Assembly (NCBI GenBank): GCA_016785225.1 | Contig: JAFBJZ010000635.1 | Coordinates: 1,922,001 to 1,986,000 of the forward strand | Direction: 5' to 3' | From: Psettodes erumei | Lineage: Eukaryota > Chordata > Actinopteri > Pleuronectiformes > Psettodidae | Length of the DNA stretch: 64,000 bases | Shown here: positions 11,972-24,700 of the stretch, in pieces | How the letters are laid out: each line of letters opens with the position of its first letter | Numbering within the stretch: position 1 is the stretch's first letter | The notes under the pieces: generated by a model | The model's input: only the letters and a program-made list of their open reading frames with translations | Told to the model about the DNA's origin: nothing | Database searches by the model: none | Translations under genes and position numbers: made by a program

Positions 11972-13547
11972 ACAAATATTTAATCTCCGTCACTGTAAAA
12001 CGGGAAAAACAGCAAATTGTTATATTTGAAAATGTGCAACTGTCAACTTTTTTGTATTTACTCTTGAGTGTGTGAATTAACTGTTTAATCAATTAATCCT
12101 TGCAGGTCTATCAATATATAGCCTATATATAAATCATGGTATCACGTATCCCTGGATTAGACTGTGATATGTCAGGGCTTCATTTGATGGATTAACCATA
12201 TTCCATATTACCCACTCCTTGAGGTGTCTTTTTTCTTTTAAACAAAGTGAATGGTCGCTGCTGTAAATTCTTTCTGCCTTCATAATTGTAAATCCACAGT
12301 CACTGAACATTGCCCTGTTCCTAAGCAACTTTTGTTGAGCAGTGCAGTGTTGACTAAAAACTGACCAAACAATATGCTGTTTACACTGAGTCATTGCTCC
12401 AATCTGTCCCTAGAAAATCAGCCTGTGTGAGTTTTAATCGCAGCTGTTATTTCATCTGGTGTGGAGTTGTACCTGCTTCTATTATTTCCTGTTTTTAATC
12501 CAGTCACAACTGTGAGTTGTTGATACAGTATTTTCAATGTTCAACATTACCCAGATACATGTTTTGCTGGGCACGGTTCTACTTTTCTATGACTTGATTG
12601 CAACCTAAGGATATTTTTCTGCGCAGAAGTGATTAACATAATTTTGAACATCAAGTGTCTCATTTGACTCCCATTTGTTCAGACAGACTTGTTTGGTTTT
12701 TACACATTATACATGCTCTGGCTTTCACAGAGTTACTAGCAGGTATACAATATGCAGCTTTAACGGTTCTCAATTTTAAGCACATTGTGTAACTGCATCG
12801 AGAGTTTTATGATTCCCGGTCCAGCGTTCAGAGGCGTTTTCTGTTTGACAACATAGCTCAGAGAAAACATCTTGTGAGCGAAGATAAGAACATTGTTTGG
12901 CCTCAGTCCCATTCTCAGATTTTCCTACCTTTCACCAGCATCAACATAACACACTCCTGTATTTCTTTCATTTCTTGTCTGTTTCCCTTTTTATTGTCTC
13001 CTCACATCTCTCTCCTTGTGTCCTTTTTTCTCCTCTCTATTTCCTGTCTGTTTCTGCCTCCTTTCTTGAGGCAGTGCAGAGGGTTGCTCGGGCCCTGTGG
13101 GCCTTAACACCACAAAATGCTTCATAACAAAGGGTCTTTTCTGTCCTGCCACGCAGAGCCCCATCTCTGGGCTCCCTCCTCGGGCCCAGATGAGCTCCGC
13201 CAGCAGCAGTAGCACTGGGGCCGATCGGGTGGAAATCTCCTCTCGGCTGTTTCTTTGGCACACTGAGCTCTCTCTGTTCCCGGACACATGCCTGTGCTGC
13301 TGCTCTCCTTGGCTCCCTTTGCATTCCAGGAGCCCCGGGCAGCTGAAAAACTGCAGTAGCAGCCTGCTGGCTGGCTGGTCGTCTCACTGCTGTCTGAAGT
13401 GGAGAGTTGGGCAGTTTATTCCCCAAGTAGAAGACTAAACACACAAAGTATTTATGCTGGATGAAATCAACTTTATGTCTTTGATGCAGTGGGTAGAAAC
13501 ATGACCTATGCAACTGATAAATAGCATTGCTCTTCTAAGGACTATTA

Positions 13548-13765
13548 TTAGGGCAGCGATTAATTTTCATGATTGATTTTCTTGTAGACATCTTCAATTT
13601 GCTCCTCTCTGACAAATAGTTAAAAGCTTGAAGATTTGAAGTTTATAATGACATAAAAACAGAAAAGAAGCAAATCCCCACAGTGGAGAAACTGGAATCA
13701 GAACGTGCCTTTTTTTTTATCATATTGAGCCTCAAAATGAACAATTGCTCTATTAATATTTCAAC
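13548..13765. repeat. Degenerate copy of an abundant teleost interspersed repeat (hAT-like non-autonomous element, class inferred)
   Basis: Begins with AGGGCAGCGATTAATTTTCAT, a degraded form of the GGGCTGCAACTAACGATTATTTTCAT terminus common in fish genomes. It continues through an internal block AGAAGCAAATCCCCACAGTGG with GAAACTGGAATCAGA, matching the remembered GCAAATCCTCACATTTGAGAAGCTGGAACCAG core. Further, shorter copies are at 31853-31937, 47775-47838 and 53320-53440. Confidence 0.6.
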
Positions 13766-16700
13766 TTTAGCCTTACTTTAAGGATTCAAAATACTGTTGG
13801 TACTATCTCACCAGAATATTAAATAAAAAGAAAATTCATTTCTTGACTGAGCACTAAAATGAACAAAACAGGACTTATAGGAAGAGCGAAGATATGTTGC
13901 TGTTAAGAAGAAATGTGTGAAATGCAGTTGTGTGTCTCCATTATGGGCCGAACTGGCATGATGTATGTATATTTCCACACAGCTTTTGGAGTGGACAACT
14001 TCATCTGTGACCATAGTAGTGAGCTAAAACTGGCTACACCAGTTTTGTTGGGTGGTTTGCACTCATCTCTCCTTATGCCCCTGCGCTGAACACTGCTTTT
14101 TTAAAGGCCCCATTTTTTCCACAGAAGACATTTTGGTACGTCATGATAGGAAGAGCATAGGTGTAACTGATAACATGAACAGTGGCTCAATGACAGCGAG
14201 CCAGCATGCACAACAACAGCTGAATGGAATTCATCCAAAATTTGTGTTACCATTCACACCTGTCCTCTTCCTCTGTGTCAAAATTGCTGTGAGAAATGCC
14301 CACTGGGTTGGAACAAGCAATCACATTGATTATGGCGACCAATTAAGCCGCATGCCTCTCGGTGCCGACAGTAATTCTTTGTGTAATTCATAAAGGACGA
14401 GTTGTTTTTTCTGCAACTGAAACTCTTTTGAAATGATGAATTCTCGGTCCCAGACAGAGAGTTTTATTTAATATGAAAAGGATGTTGTCCTGTTCTGCTT
14501 AGTGCATTCAATTTGATAAGATTACATCCTCTTCTGCCCAGTACCCCATTCAGTTGGTATTACATAATTGTAAGTAGTCATACTGTGATAAAAGCTTGAA
14601 TGCCAGCCATTTAGAATGACTTTGTAATGACACTGTTACATGCACTCTTGCACCAATGTCATTACCTTCCCTATATTTTGTGATTTGGGTAACTGAATGT
14701 CACTTGGCTTACACACAGCTGTGGACAGGATGTGTTTGTTTACATGCTGTGATACCGGGTTTTTTTTTTTAACCAGGAAACAGAAGCTAAATCTCTTGAA
14801 ATTAAAAATAGCAGCACATTCTTCAGTGTGACGTGTCAGGCCCAACATCTTTGGTGTCTGACAGGAAACCCACACAGCTGCAAGTTAGAAAGTTGACTTT
14901 CAAACTCGGAAGTATTTCCGTGCTTGCGCTGTCAAAACTGCCTGCTGTGTTATTAATCAGTTAAATGCTCGAACATAAAGTGAGTGCATCAAAAGATCTG
15001 CAAAAAAAGGGCTTCGTTGCTCGGAGCTATCTTGTTCTAGCTAAATTGGAATGCTGTATTTTGCGGGATACCTTAGCACAGAGTTAATGACTTTCTCCTT
15101 TCTCAGACATTCTTTTGCGAAGGCAATTAAGATAATTCTGCTTAAGTTTTCACTTTGCAAACATATTGGCTGTTCAATACTCTGCCCTCAGCTCTCTCAG
15201 GAGGTCAGTCCTACATTTATAAATGCCTTCCCAAGTGGTTATTTACATCCCAGCCAGTGCTGTTGAGCAAAACATGTGCTCTTTGTTGTCCTGCCTCTGA
15301 CTTTGTTTGTCCTTGATTCTTCTAAGACGAGCTAATGTAAAGCCTATTTGATCCCAACATGGGCAGATGAGAAATGGATCAAGTGGCATACACAGGTCCC
15401 CCGCATGTGTTTTTGACTGGCTGCCTTTTGGCTCGATGCAGTAACCGAACTGTCCTGCCAAACCTGACTTGCGTCACCCTCTCCCACTGGCCTGCACCAC
15501 ATGCAGGTATGGCTCTGCATCCTACCTGCTGCTGGGGATGTCAGAAAAGAACAGAAGGCAGACACACAGTGATTCTCATGATATCAGCTCCAACACCCCA
15601 ACTGAGGGTATCTGTCGCTTACCGATTCAGTACTGGTGCTTTCTTCCCCCCACATAAAGTCATCAATAAGAGAATATTCAATCTGGATCTCTCCCCTGTA
15701 GCATGGCGTGTGAACGCTACTGGCCAACCATGTGTGTTTGTTTACTGCCACGTCCATCAACACAGCAGCTCCTGATCATATGTGTGGCAGCGCCAGTGGC
15801 CTCGCAGCAGATCTGCAATCAGATTTGCAGCTGTATAAGTGCAGCCATACCATTACTGCAGCCATTAGCTTAGCAGCCCTGTGCGACTGTAATGGGCCCT
15901 CTGCCCTGTCTTACTGCTTGCCAGCTGACTAGCACCATAACCATTTCTATGTGCACCTGCATGTCATTTACCTAATGATGAAGCGTATGTCTCATTCTAT
16001 ACCTCACAAGTCGACCAACAAATGCTTTAAGGAAGTTAATGTAGTTGGTATCGTGGAGAGAGAGGATGGGGGTGTTTTCCCACTGATGCTGTTTAAAGGT
16101 GTCTCGCTTTAACTCTTTTCTCCGCTGTCATCCAGCTGTTCTGGGAACGCAGCTTTTGCTTTTACAGGTTATGTGCTATATGTTTGGCTGTTAAAGATAA
16201 TTTCCATCGATCATCAGCTTATAAGTGGGTTACTTCATTTTAGCGGTTAAAAATATATCTCAGAAAGCGGCACCTGATGGAGATATCTTTACGTAATGTG
16301 TCCAGCAAACTGCAGCATATGGTGGAGAAGCATCACAGCTGAGCCGACAGGAACAGCATCTGTTTATCATTCAGCTGTAAAATACTGCGCCCTCTTTATT
16401 GTGGCTCTTTAATAAGCACATTCGAGGAATCCCTGCTTTAAAGAAGTGTTTATGTGCTCTTATAGATGCAAGCAGTATTGAACAAACTAAACATTAGCGA
16501 GCAGAATGAACCATAAACAAATTTGACTTGTTTTATGACAAAGACTGACTGACTAAAATGCATATTGTGGGACAAGCTCCTCTCCTCACCAGCAAGGTTT
16601 CTGTAAAAGTAGCAGTTGTAACCACTGGTTTGCCCCCCGCCAATGCTGCTGCCTCATCAGCAGCAGGGGTCCGTTTCCTTGCGGCACAGTGTAATGGCTG

Positions 16701-17158
16701 GTTCACTTGGTTAGATTTTTTGGCAGAAACAAGATCGAGGATTGGAGGAACTCTCACGCCGCTGCTGCTGTCCATAGTGGTTTTTAAAAAGAGCTGGAAA
16801 TTGTTGTCTATCTCCCAAGGGGATGGTTTAAATAGAAGCGTGTTGTTTCAAGGAACTAATGCATGAGAAGAAGAACTACACAGAGTCTTCCATGTAGTTA
16901 CCGTAATCACCAGTGAACCAGGAACTTCTACTTGATGACGTACAGAGACCACCTTTTTTCATTTGCTCTGTATTTCTCTCGGTATCTCTGTTCCCTCCTG
17001 TCTCTCTGTGTTGCTTTGGGTTACGTAATCCTCGCTGAATGTTGATTGTAATCCGTGTCCTTCCTCCTCCCCCCTCCCTGTCTGTCCCTTCCTGTCTACT
17101 CTATGTGGCCCGGACAGGTAAAGCCGTAGAGGACTCTCGCTGGTCGCCGGAGGAAAAG

Positions 17159-18006
17159 ATGTGCGATGGAATGGTAGCGTTTCACACGAGAGCCCTGTCC
17201 TCCTCCTCTTCCTCCACCTGCTCCTCCTCCTCCTCTCTAGCCCACAGGCTGGCTGCCTCCGCACTCCTCCTCCTCTTCACCCTGCTCCCTTATGGTCACG
17301 CATCAGGTAAGACACACACAGACACACACAAACTCCTCCTCTCCGTCTCTGTTCCCTCACGACACATCGACTGAACCGCCATCTTTGTCGGTATCTTGTC
17401 AATCGATTGAGCTTATTTTTTCCACCATCCTGCGGGTCATTCAGATTGAATTGGTCTCCTTTACCCTTGGGTCGGTCAGGTTGCTCTGAGCTGAGCGCTC
17501 GATCCCTCCCACTCTGTGAATCCATTCACTGCCCTAATGAGTCACAACAGTTTCCCTCGGCTATTGAGTGAAAGAGAGGGTTGATGTTGTCTGTGGTCAC
17601 ATTGCTGTCATAAGGTTTTAATCAGCCATGACATTTAGCGTCCTCTGAGAGCTTTTAGCATGGCTAGCCAGCTTTGGTTATTGCCCCACAACAGTCCTCA
17701 GATCAGGTTTTTGTTTCAGCCTGGTATCTTAGATTATTATCTCTTGAATGTGAGATAGTGGGATTTAAAACAGAACTCTGGTTCACATGTGGAAGTTAAA
17801 GTCAACAGAGGCAGTAATGTGTGTTTATCCATCACTGCGGGACCTATAAAACTTGCGTGCGTTATACATTCTGAAGGAATACAGTGTCGATGGCTTGTAC
17901 TCGCTGAACCCTTTCACTTGTGCCAGCTTTCCTGAGACTTCAGCCCTCCAATATTCCAGTCCCCTCCCCCCACCCAACACACACACACACTACCTCCACA
18001 CGTGCA

Positions 18007-18058
<52 letters not shown>

Positions 18059-21000
18059 CCCACACAAAGCCAGCTTGTGAAATGTGCCAGATGTCCTTGC
18101 CACAGAGAGCAGGCGGAGTGTGTATGTATGAATCAGTAAATGTGTGTGTGTGGGGTGGGGGGGTCTGGGATGTCTTTAAAGCGTTAATTGATTTTCTTTC
18201 TTTAATGCCTAAAATAAATGAACGTGTGAAGGAGTAGAAAGAAAAAGAGATGGGCAGGATGGGTGGGGGGCACACCGCTGATCCCAGGCGTATCCTCTCG
18301 CTCTCTCCATCTTATGTAACACACATGATTCATGTTGAGCCCAGAGGGGCTGGTATTGAGCTCACGTTCTGCGTCCAACACACACACACTGCCGATACCA
18401 AGGAAATGTGTCCTCACATCCCTTCCCACGTGCTCTCTGTACTGTATATGTGTGTACATGTGTAGTCCTATTTTAATGTGTGCGCTCGTCATGCTCCGGT
18501 TATTTGTGGATGTTGCACATACGATAACACACAAGGTCGTACGCAGATATCCTGTGCGTCGGTATATCGACCGTGCTTCAGACAGTTGGTGGTTTGCAAA
18601 GGGACAAATGCTCTCCAGAGTATTTTCTTCCCAATACCCATGATGCACCTGTGCCTTTAAGACTGCCAGTCAATTGATGGGAAAGGACAGATAGTTCTCT
18701 GACTCCACTGCCAGGCCTGTTTTCAACTGGCTTTTTTAAAGACAGTGAGATTTATGAACTTTGCGGTCCAAACCTTTCTCGGCCTACTATCTCATCAGCT
18801 GCTTCGTTGACAACATACCCAGTCAAGCCAACTTTTATTTCCTATTTCGTTTCCTTTTGTTTTCATTTTGACACTGGCTTGACTGGAAAATTGTACTCTG
18901 ACTGAACTGGCGACAGTACAAAGGTTTTTTCTTTTCGGTGTTCTCATAGCTGTGTGTTTACTTCCTTATAGAAAATGGAGCGGCAATTTATGCTGACTCA
19001 CAGTTCAAGAGTTCTGGCTCTTGAAAAGTGTATACAGCACTTGATATTTGCTCTTGTGCATTAAAGGAATATAAGCTAAAATAATTTAATACCACTGGTA
19101 TCTGGCTTATGCACAGGTTTCTTGCTATTGAAATAAATATTTTCCCTACCCCATTTCCGATTTCTGAGGAAGTTTTTTTCAGCATTTTCAGTTCTGGCAT
19201 TGTTGCACGGACCCTTAAATCTTTAATCAGACTTCACAACCAAGTTGAACTCTGGAATGAGAGATTTAGAGCCTTACCTCCTTCATAACAGAAGTAACAG
19301 GAAAAAAGCTAGAAGATATTTAAACATAACCTGATGTTCCTTTCCAGCAGATTTTGTGCTGAATCCCAATCATCACACTCTACTGATATTAATTTAATTA
19401 TAAAACAAATTATATATCAAATTGGTTGTATGTAAACATTGGACATAATAGCAGTTACAGTGCAAGACATGAATTGTAGAATTTATACCATGAAAGTATG
19501 AAATGAAAGCTATGATTAGGCATATTACCCCAAAGGTTTTAAGCTTAAAAGTCATCATGTTATTAGTTCTCCTGTTCACTGCCCCCCCCATGCATAATTC
19601 ACATAGGTAATCCCTTGACGTGTTCCAGGGATGGAGATTGCTCTGGAAATTTTCATGAATATGAAATTTCATCACTGCTGACAGGCTTATTCCAGACTCG
19701 TACAAATAGCAGCGAGTGGTATGAATAGAAATTGATACTAAGAAATATACTGTACAGCATTTGCATACTGGAGCAAAGACTAAAAACGCCAGAGACCAGA
19801 ATGCTGCACAGAGCAGCATCTGACTTCTCTTTCTGATTTGCGGACGTTGATGTGCCACTTTTGGTCTTTTTCACGCAAATGATTCTTATAGGAAATTTGA
19901 CATTTCAGTGATGGGAAATTGGGTGGAGCGACAGGATGGTAGACCGTAAAGGTTGAGCTACTCTTTGCTCCCTCTTTTAGTTCTTTTAACAAAGAAAGAT
20001 AAAGCTTTAAGCTTCTGCATTGGTGGTTTCATGTTCTCTGTGGAAAGGTCAGGATAATGATTTCTTGTACAGGTTAATACGCTCTGTTAGGACATAGTTA
20101 CAAAACCTTTTAGAGCTGAAGTATTTTTAGAACCAAGTCAGAGTCTTTTTTATCTGGCGTTTAGCTGGCCATTGTAAACAAGATTAGCAGCAGGGTGTGT
20201 GCTGAGCTAATGTAAATGGCTCCCTGATTACTGAATATGAGTGCATTTGCGTGTATGATTTTGGATGTTTTAACGAAAGTAACAACATGCTAGAAAGAAA
20301 AATCCTCAGCGTTTAAGCAGAGTGCCAGTAAACAAGGTACAGCCACAGAGCAGCACCTTAGGTTTTGTTTATGCAAAGGAGAAATGACATCGGCCCAGAG
20401 GACTGTCAGGATACAGTGCAAATATCACTTGTTTTATGTCTGTTCTGAGTCTATCTGACATCCCATTAATGTTGGCTGCATAGAGCTCAGCTCCCAATAT
20501 GATGTCAGTTCCTCACAGTGAGCCTTTGTGGTTTATTTCACAAGGAGCCGGCCCAGACAGTGAGTCAGAACCGAAAGAGTAAAGATGGGAACTCGGAGCG
20601 CCAGAGGGTCTGCTCACATGATCACACGGCGTGATTTCGGCTCTTACTGTGCGACGTGTCAGGAGCTGAAAAAGACTGACCATCCTTGTGGGGTCCGGTT
20701 ATATAGATGTGCAGTCTCCTAAAACCCCGTTGTCCTCTGAAGTTGAGTTAAAGCTGTACATGAAAGCGCCAGCGTGGAGCAGAAGTCTCCCACAAACAAG
20801 CCTGCTCAGTGCTCTGTGAGTCGGTGACGTTTATGTACGTTCGTGTGTGAGAACGGGAAATGGCTTTCCCCGGCCCTGAAAGAACAGTGGAGTCACAGGG
20901 TAAAGAAAGGAGCGGGGGAGGGAGGGGAGCACGAAGGGCTAGCAGAGAGCTGCCTTTCTAATTTCCTCTGAGATTTGTGTTTGTTTTTGACAATCGATTG

Positions 21001-21689
21001 TCCGTTCTTGGCTGGAGTTGAATATATTCTTCTCAGCCTGGAAAAGGCCGATCGCAGACGGATCCCTTTGTTTTGGCAGTTCCTGAACTGGCGTGCAGGA
21101 CCAACCCAGAGGATATGAGGATGTTTTCTCGAAAGTCAACTTGCTCAAGGAAAAAGACTCGACAACTCCCTTTTTCTCTTTAATAACAGAGGAGACTCCG
21201 GCGGCTAGCATAGCGTCACTGCTGTGACCACGGAGGAAAATATCCGAATGAGCCATGCCCTACTTCTGGCATCTTCAAACAGCTGTAGTCTTTGAAACTT
21301 GTTGCTTTCTGTAGCCAAACAAAATGGAGCATGCGTGTGCAAGAAAAAGCCACAGCATGCGAGTCCGCCTGCACACAGTCGGTTTTCCAGCCCTGGGAGA
21401 AGGTTTGCAAGATAGGCTGGGTTTACGAACAGCGCGGCCAAGGGTGTGTGTGTGTGTGGGGAGGGGGGAAGGGTCCCGTGCAGTTAACTGTTTAGAACAG
21501 TCCCCTGAAGTCCTGTTAGTGAGGCGTTCTGCAGGCAGGCAGGGGTAAAGCAATACGCTGGCTACTGGGTCATTTCTGAAACGTGAGAACAAAGAGGGCC
21601 TTGAGGGGTGGTGTTGGAAGCCACGGGCCAAACCACAGCAATCTGCAGCTCCACTAGATCACCAGTCTGCAATTAGGACTGCTAACTCA

Positions 21690-21723
<34 letters not shown>

Positions 21724-24700
21724 CGGGGTTTATTGAGCATAGCACAGCCCCTTTTTTTCTATGATGTCTCTGTTCTCAGCCTCTCTCTCTTTCTCTCTCC
21801 TCAAGGCTCCGGCCATTAGCCAGGTGAGACCGGAGCCCATTAGCGGCAGTCTAGTCAAATCCATCAGCCTTTCTCTTTCATTACCTGTGTGTTTATCACT
21901 TGAGCCATCGCTCTCTGCTCTCACCCTGCGTCATTTACCAGCTCTCCCGTCCAATCAAGCCCCGAAGGGAAACTTTAAACGCCTGGTCGGACAAAGAAAA
22001 AGACACCGCAGTGCGGGCAGCAAGACGCAAGACCATTTCACTTGCTTTAGAAAAACAGTTGACCGTACGTCTCCATAACTTTGTGAAGAAACCCGATGGC
22101 CCAGGTTTATTGTTAGCTCCACACCATTCCCTCTTTGATGTTATTTTAGGTTGATTTTTTTTTTTTTTTGCATTTTAGTCCTGATATTTGCAGTTTTTGG
22201 GCTGTTATTTCTCCACCAATGACAGGCGCTGTATGGTAAAGGTTAATGAATATTGAAGCAGGGAGTCTGGGTACTGGCAGCGCCAGCACCAGCGGTCCGA
22301 ACCGAGACACGGAGGTGCATTTCTAACCAAGCCCACGATGGATGTGTTTGATGCTAACGCCACCAACGCAATTTTAAAGCCTGTATGAAGTTGTTATTAA
22401 AAACATGGTGTCACTTTGAGTTGTTCCAAAGCTTTGTTTTCGGACCTCTCTCCAGAACTTGAGGATTATTTTGAAGCTACATTAAGGCTGGGGAGAAGAG
22501 AGGCAGTTTGTAAATTGTTTTCCAGAAAAATGTGTGTGGTTGTCTGAAGCAGCAGGCAGTCATAATGATTTCCAAAGGGCCTCATCTGAGGGACCAGCCT
22601 GCAGAGTAGAGGACATCTCTGACTAATGAGCTGCTAAATATATCCCCCAGTCTCTCCTGTCTTCTGTTGCCTTCCCTTCTGTTCTTTCTTTCACTCTTTT
22701 CCTTTAGTTTTTCCTCTTTCATTTGGCTTTCATTCTGCATTACTGACCACCTTTGTTCTTTCTCCATTCTCCTCTTTTTTAGTCTTTTTGTTTTGTTTTT
22801 TTGTTTTTACATTGTCAAGCTGTCTTGTGAACCATGCCAAAGCACATATTCCTGTTAACTTATTCCTTTTTTGACTTTCTAAAAAAATCTCTGTTCTGTC
22901 TCCCATTTTCTTTGTCTACCTCTTGCCCCCCCCCGCCACTTTGATGTGTGTTTTTTTTTCGGGCCCACGTCAACAGTGTGGGCCGATGTTTTTCATCACA
23001 CACGTCAACAACAGCATCATGTTCAGACACGTTCATCAGCTTACACATAAGGCACCGAGCATCCCACACACATGCCGAATTTGCCAGTAGTTGAGACATC
23101 CTCGCAGAGCCAGACCGTGAGCGACCACGATCAGTGCTCATTACAACCGCACAGCACGACTGGGTCGGCAGGCAGACGGGCTTTTCCCCTTTTTCCATTA
23201 TTTGACTGTAGACTGACAAAAAGTGCAGGAAAACCTCCAGCGCTTGCTTTGTGCTAATGCTGGCGACAAATAAAGCTTCACTTCCTGTCGCTGCTTCACA
23301 TTAAAGCCTTCCGGTGTTTAAGAGGACTTTAAGTGTGGAGCAACAACAGTTCATGTCGGGCTGTCATGAGAAGAAGCTGCTCAAGGCTACAGAAATCATA
23401 ACACAGTTTTCTCTTCGGCCCGCCTGCATGACCGCCACTTTAACACAGCTGGGGAACGTTACCGGTCAGCGCGGCTATCAGCTGCTGCCACGGAGCGCAG
23501 AGTGGAAATGAGTATGTTCATCCCTCGGCAAGGCACAGCTGTAGCAAGACACTGGAAACGGGGGCAATATTGCACTGCATCGTGCACAATCCCTTCATCT
23601 GTTGATTCAGCTTTTAGCTGTAGTTCAACTTGAGCTTTGTCAGTAGCTCTCATCAGAACTTTCTGCTTATATGCTCCATATACGTTACGCAAACACAGTC
23701 AATCTTAGCAGCAGAACAAAGTAAACCCCTCGATCTGAAAGACTTGCTGATATTGATATCAGCTGATCTTCCTCCAGAGAGACGCCAGCGCAGCGTTAGA
23801 TTCGGAGCGACACAGGCTTTAAATGCCTTTTTAAAAACACCTCAGTACACCTCACCCCTTGTGTATGGTTGCAGAATTGCAGACTTGAGCCTGGGTCAGC
23901 ACTGAAAGCATGGCCTCCCTAGTTTCAGCCCTTTCCACACGGCTAGACTTCTGTTTTTACTGTGAGCACATCACACGTGCCTCGGCCGCATCTTTGCCAG
24001 CAGGACAACCTAATTAACATTCAATATTTCCTGTCCACTTCTCATTATTTCCTGTTTTTCGTCTCGTTCTGTCTAGCCACGTCCCTGAAACCATCCAGTC
24101 CATTAGATGGAGTTTTGAGATGTTTAGTGGCCAGTTGGCCAAGCTCCACTCTAATGCCCTCTGTCCTTATTACATCATCTGTAAACAAGCTCTCTGCAAC
24201 AAACGGCAGCCAAATGGCGAAGGTCATTTAGGCTTCGCTGGAGTCCATTTGGATAATTGTGTCAGGATTTATGTGAATATCTTATCTGTATTTGTTGGCA
24301 TATCTATTCGTACAGGGCAGTGTCTGTGTGAATGAATCATTGAATTTACTATGAACCGTGATAGCCAAGTGTCATTGTTTTTTAACTGAACAAAGATGTC
24401 GAAATTGCAGGCCTTGTCTAACTAACAGCCAAAAAGCTCAAGTATTCAACTAGGAAATGGAGAAATGTGAGGACTCGTAAAGCCGTAGATGTCCGCTGGG
24501 TTGGAGGTATGAAAATGACTTAATAACTTGTGAGGTATTTCATGAATCGAAGCTCATCTGCATCTTAATTGAAGACATTTCTGTTTCTGTGTGCTTGAGC
24601 CAGTAAGTGGATTGTTTGGTGCGATCCATTGCTGTTCTTCCTTTCATGCTCACAGAGCGCCGAGTTATTGAGAAGTCACCTTGCTCTTCACGCTGGCAGG

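Larger units (their letters stand above)
10715..17117 (+). other. susd6: susd6 intron 1 (6.4 kb)
   Basis: Bounded by the GTGAGT donor of exon 1 and the acceptor ...CGGACAG at 17117. Inside are an 18-base C homopolymer (11954-11971) and a degenerate interspersed repeat copy (13548-13765). The open frames, including a 158-codon antisense frame at 13037-13513, look like chance. I see no second gene in it. Confidence 0.65.

Noticed and set aside
13037..13513. 158-codon antisense open frame in susd6 intron 1
   Set aside because: Composition is Arg/Ala/Gln-rich without domain or splice context, overlapping other-frame ORFs in GC-rich sequence; it looks like chance.
18012..18056. CRISPR-like array from regularly spaced repeats
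   Set aside because: All repeat arrays are dinucleotide microsatellites in a vertebrate genome; there are no spacers.
17920..18275. Open frames of His-Thr or Val-Cys repeats on either strand
   Set aside because: Translation of the (CA)n microsatellite; no coding evidence.
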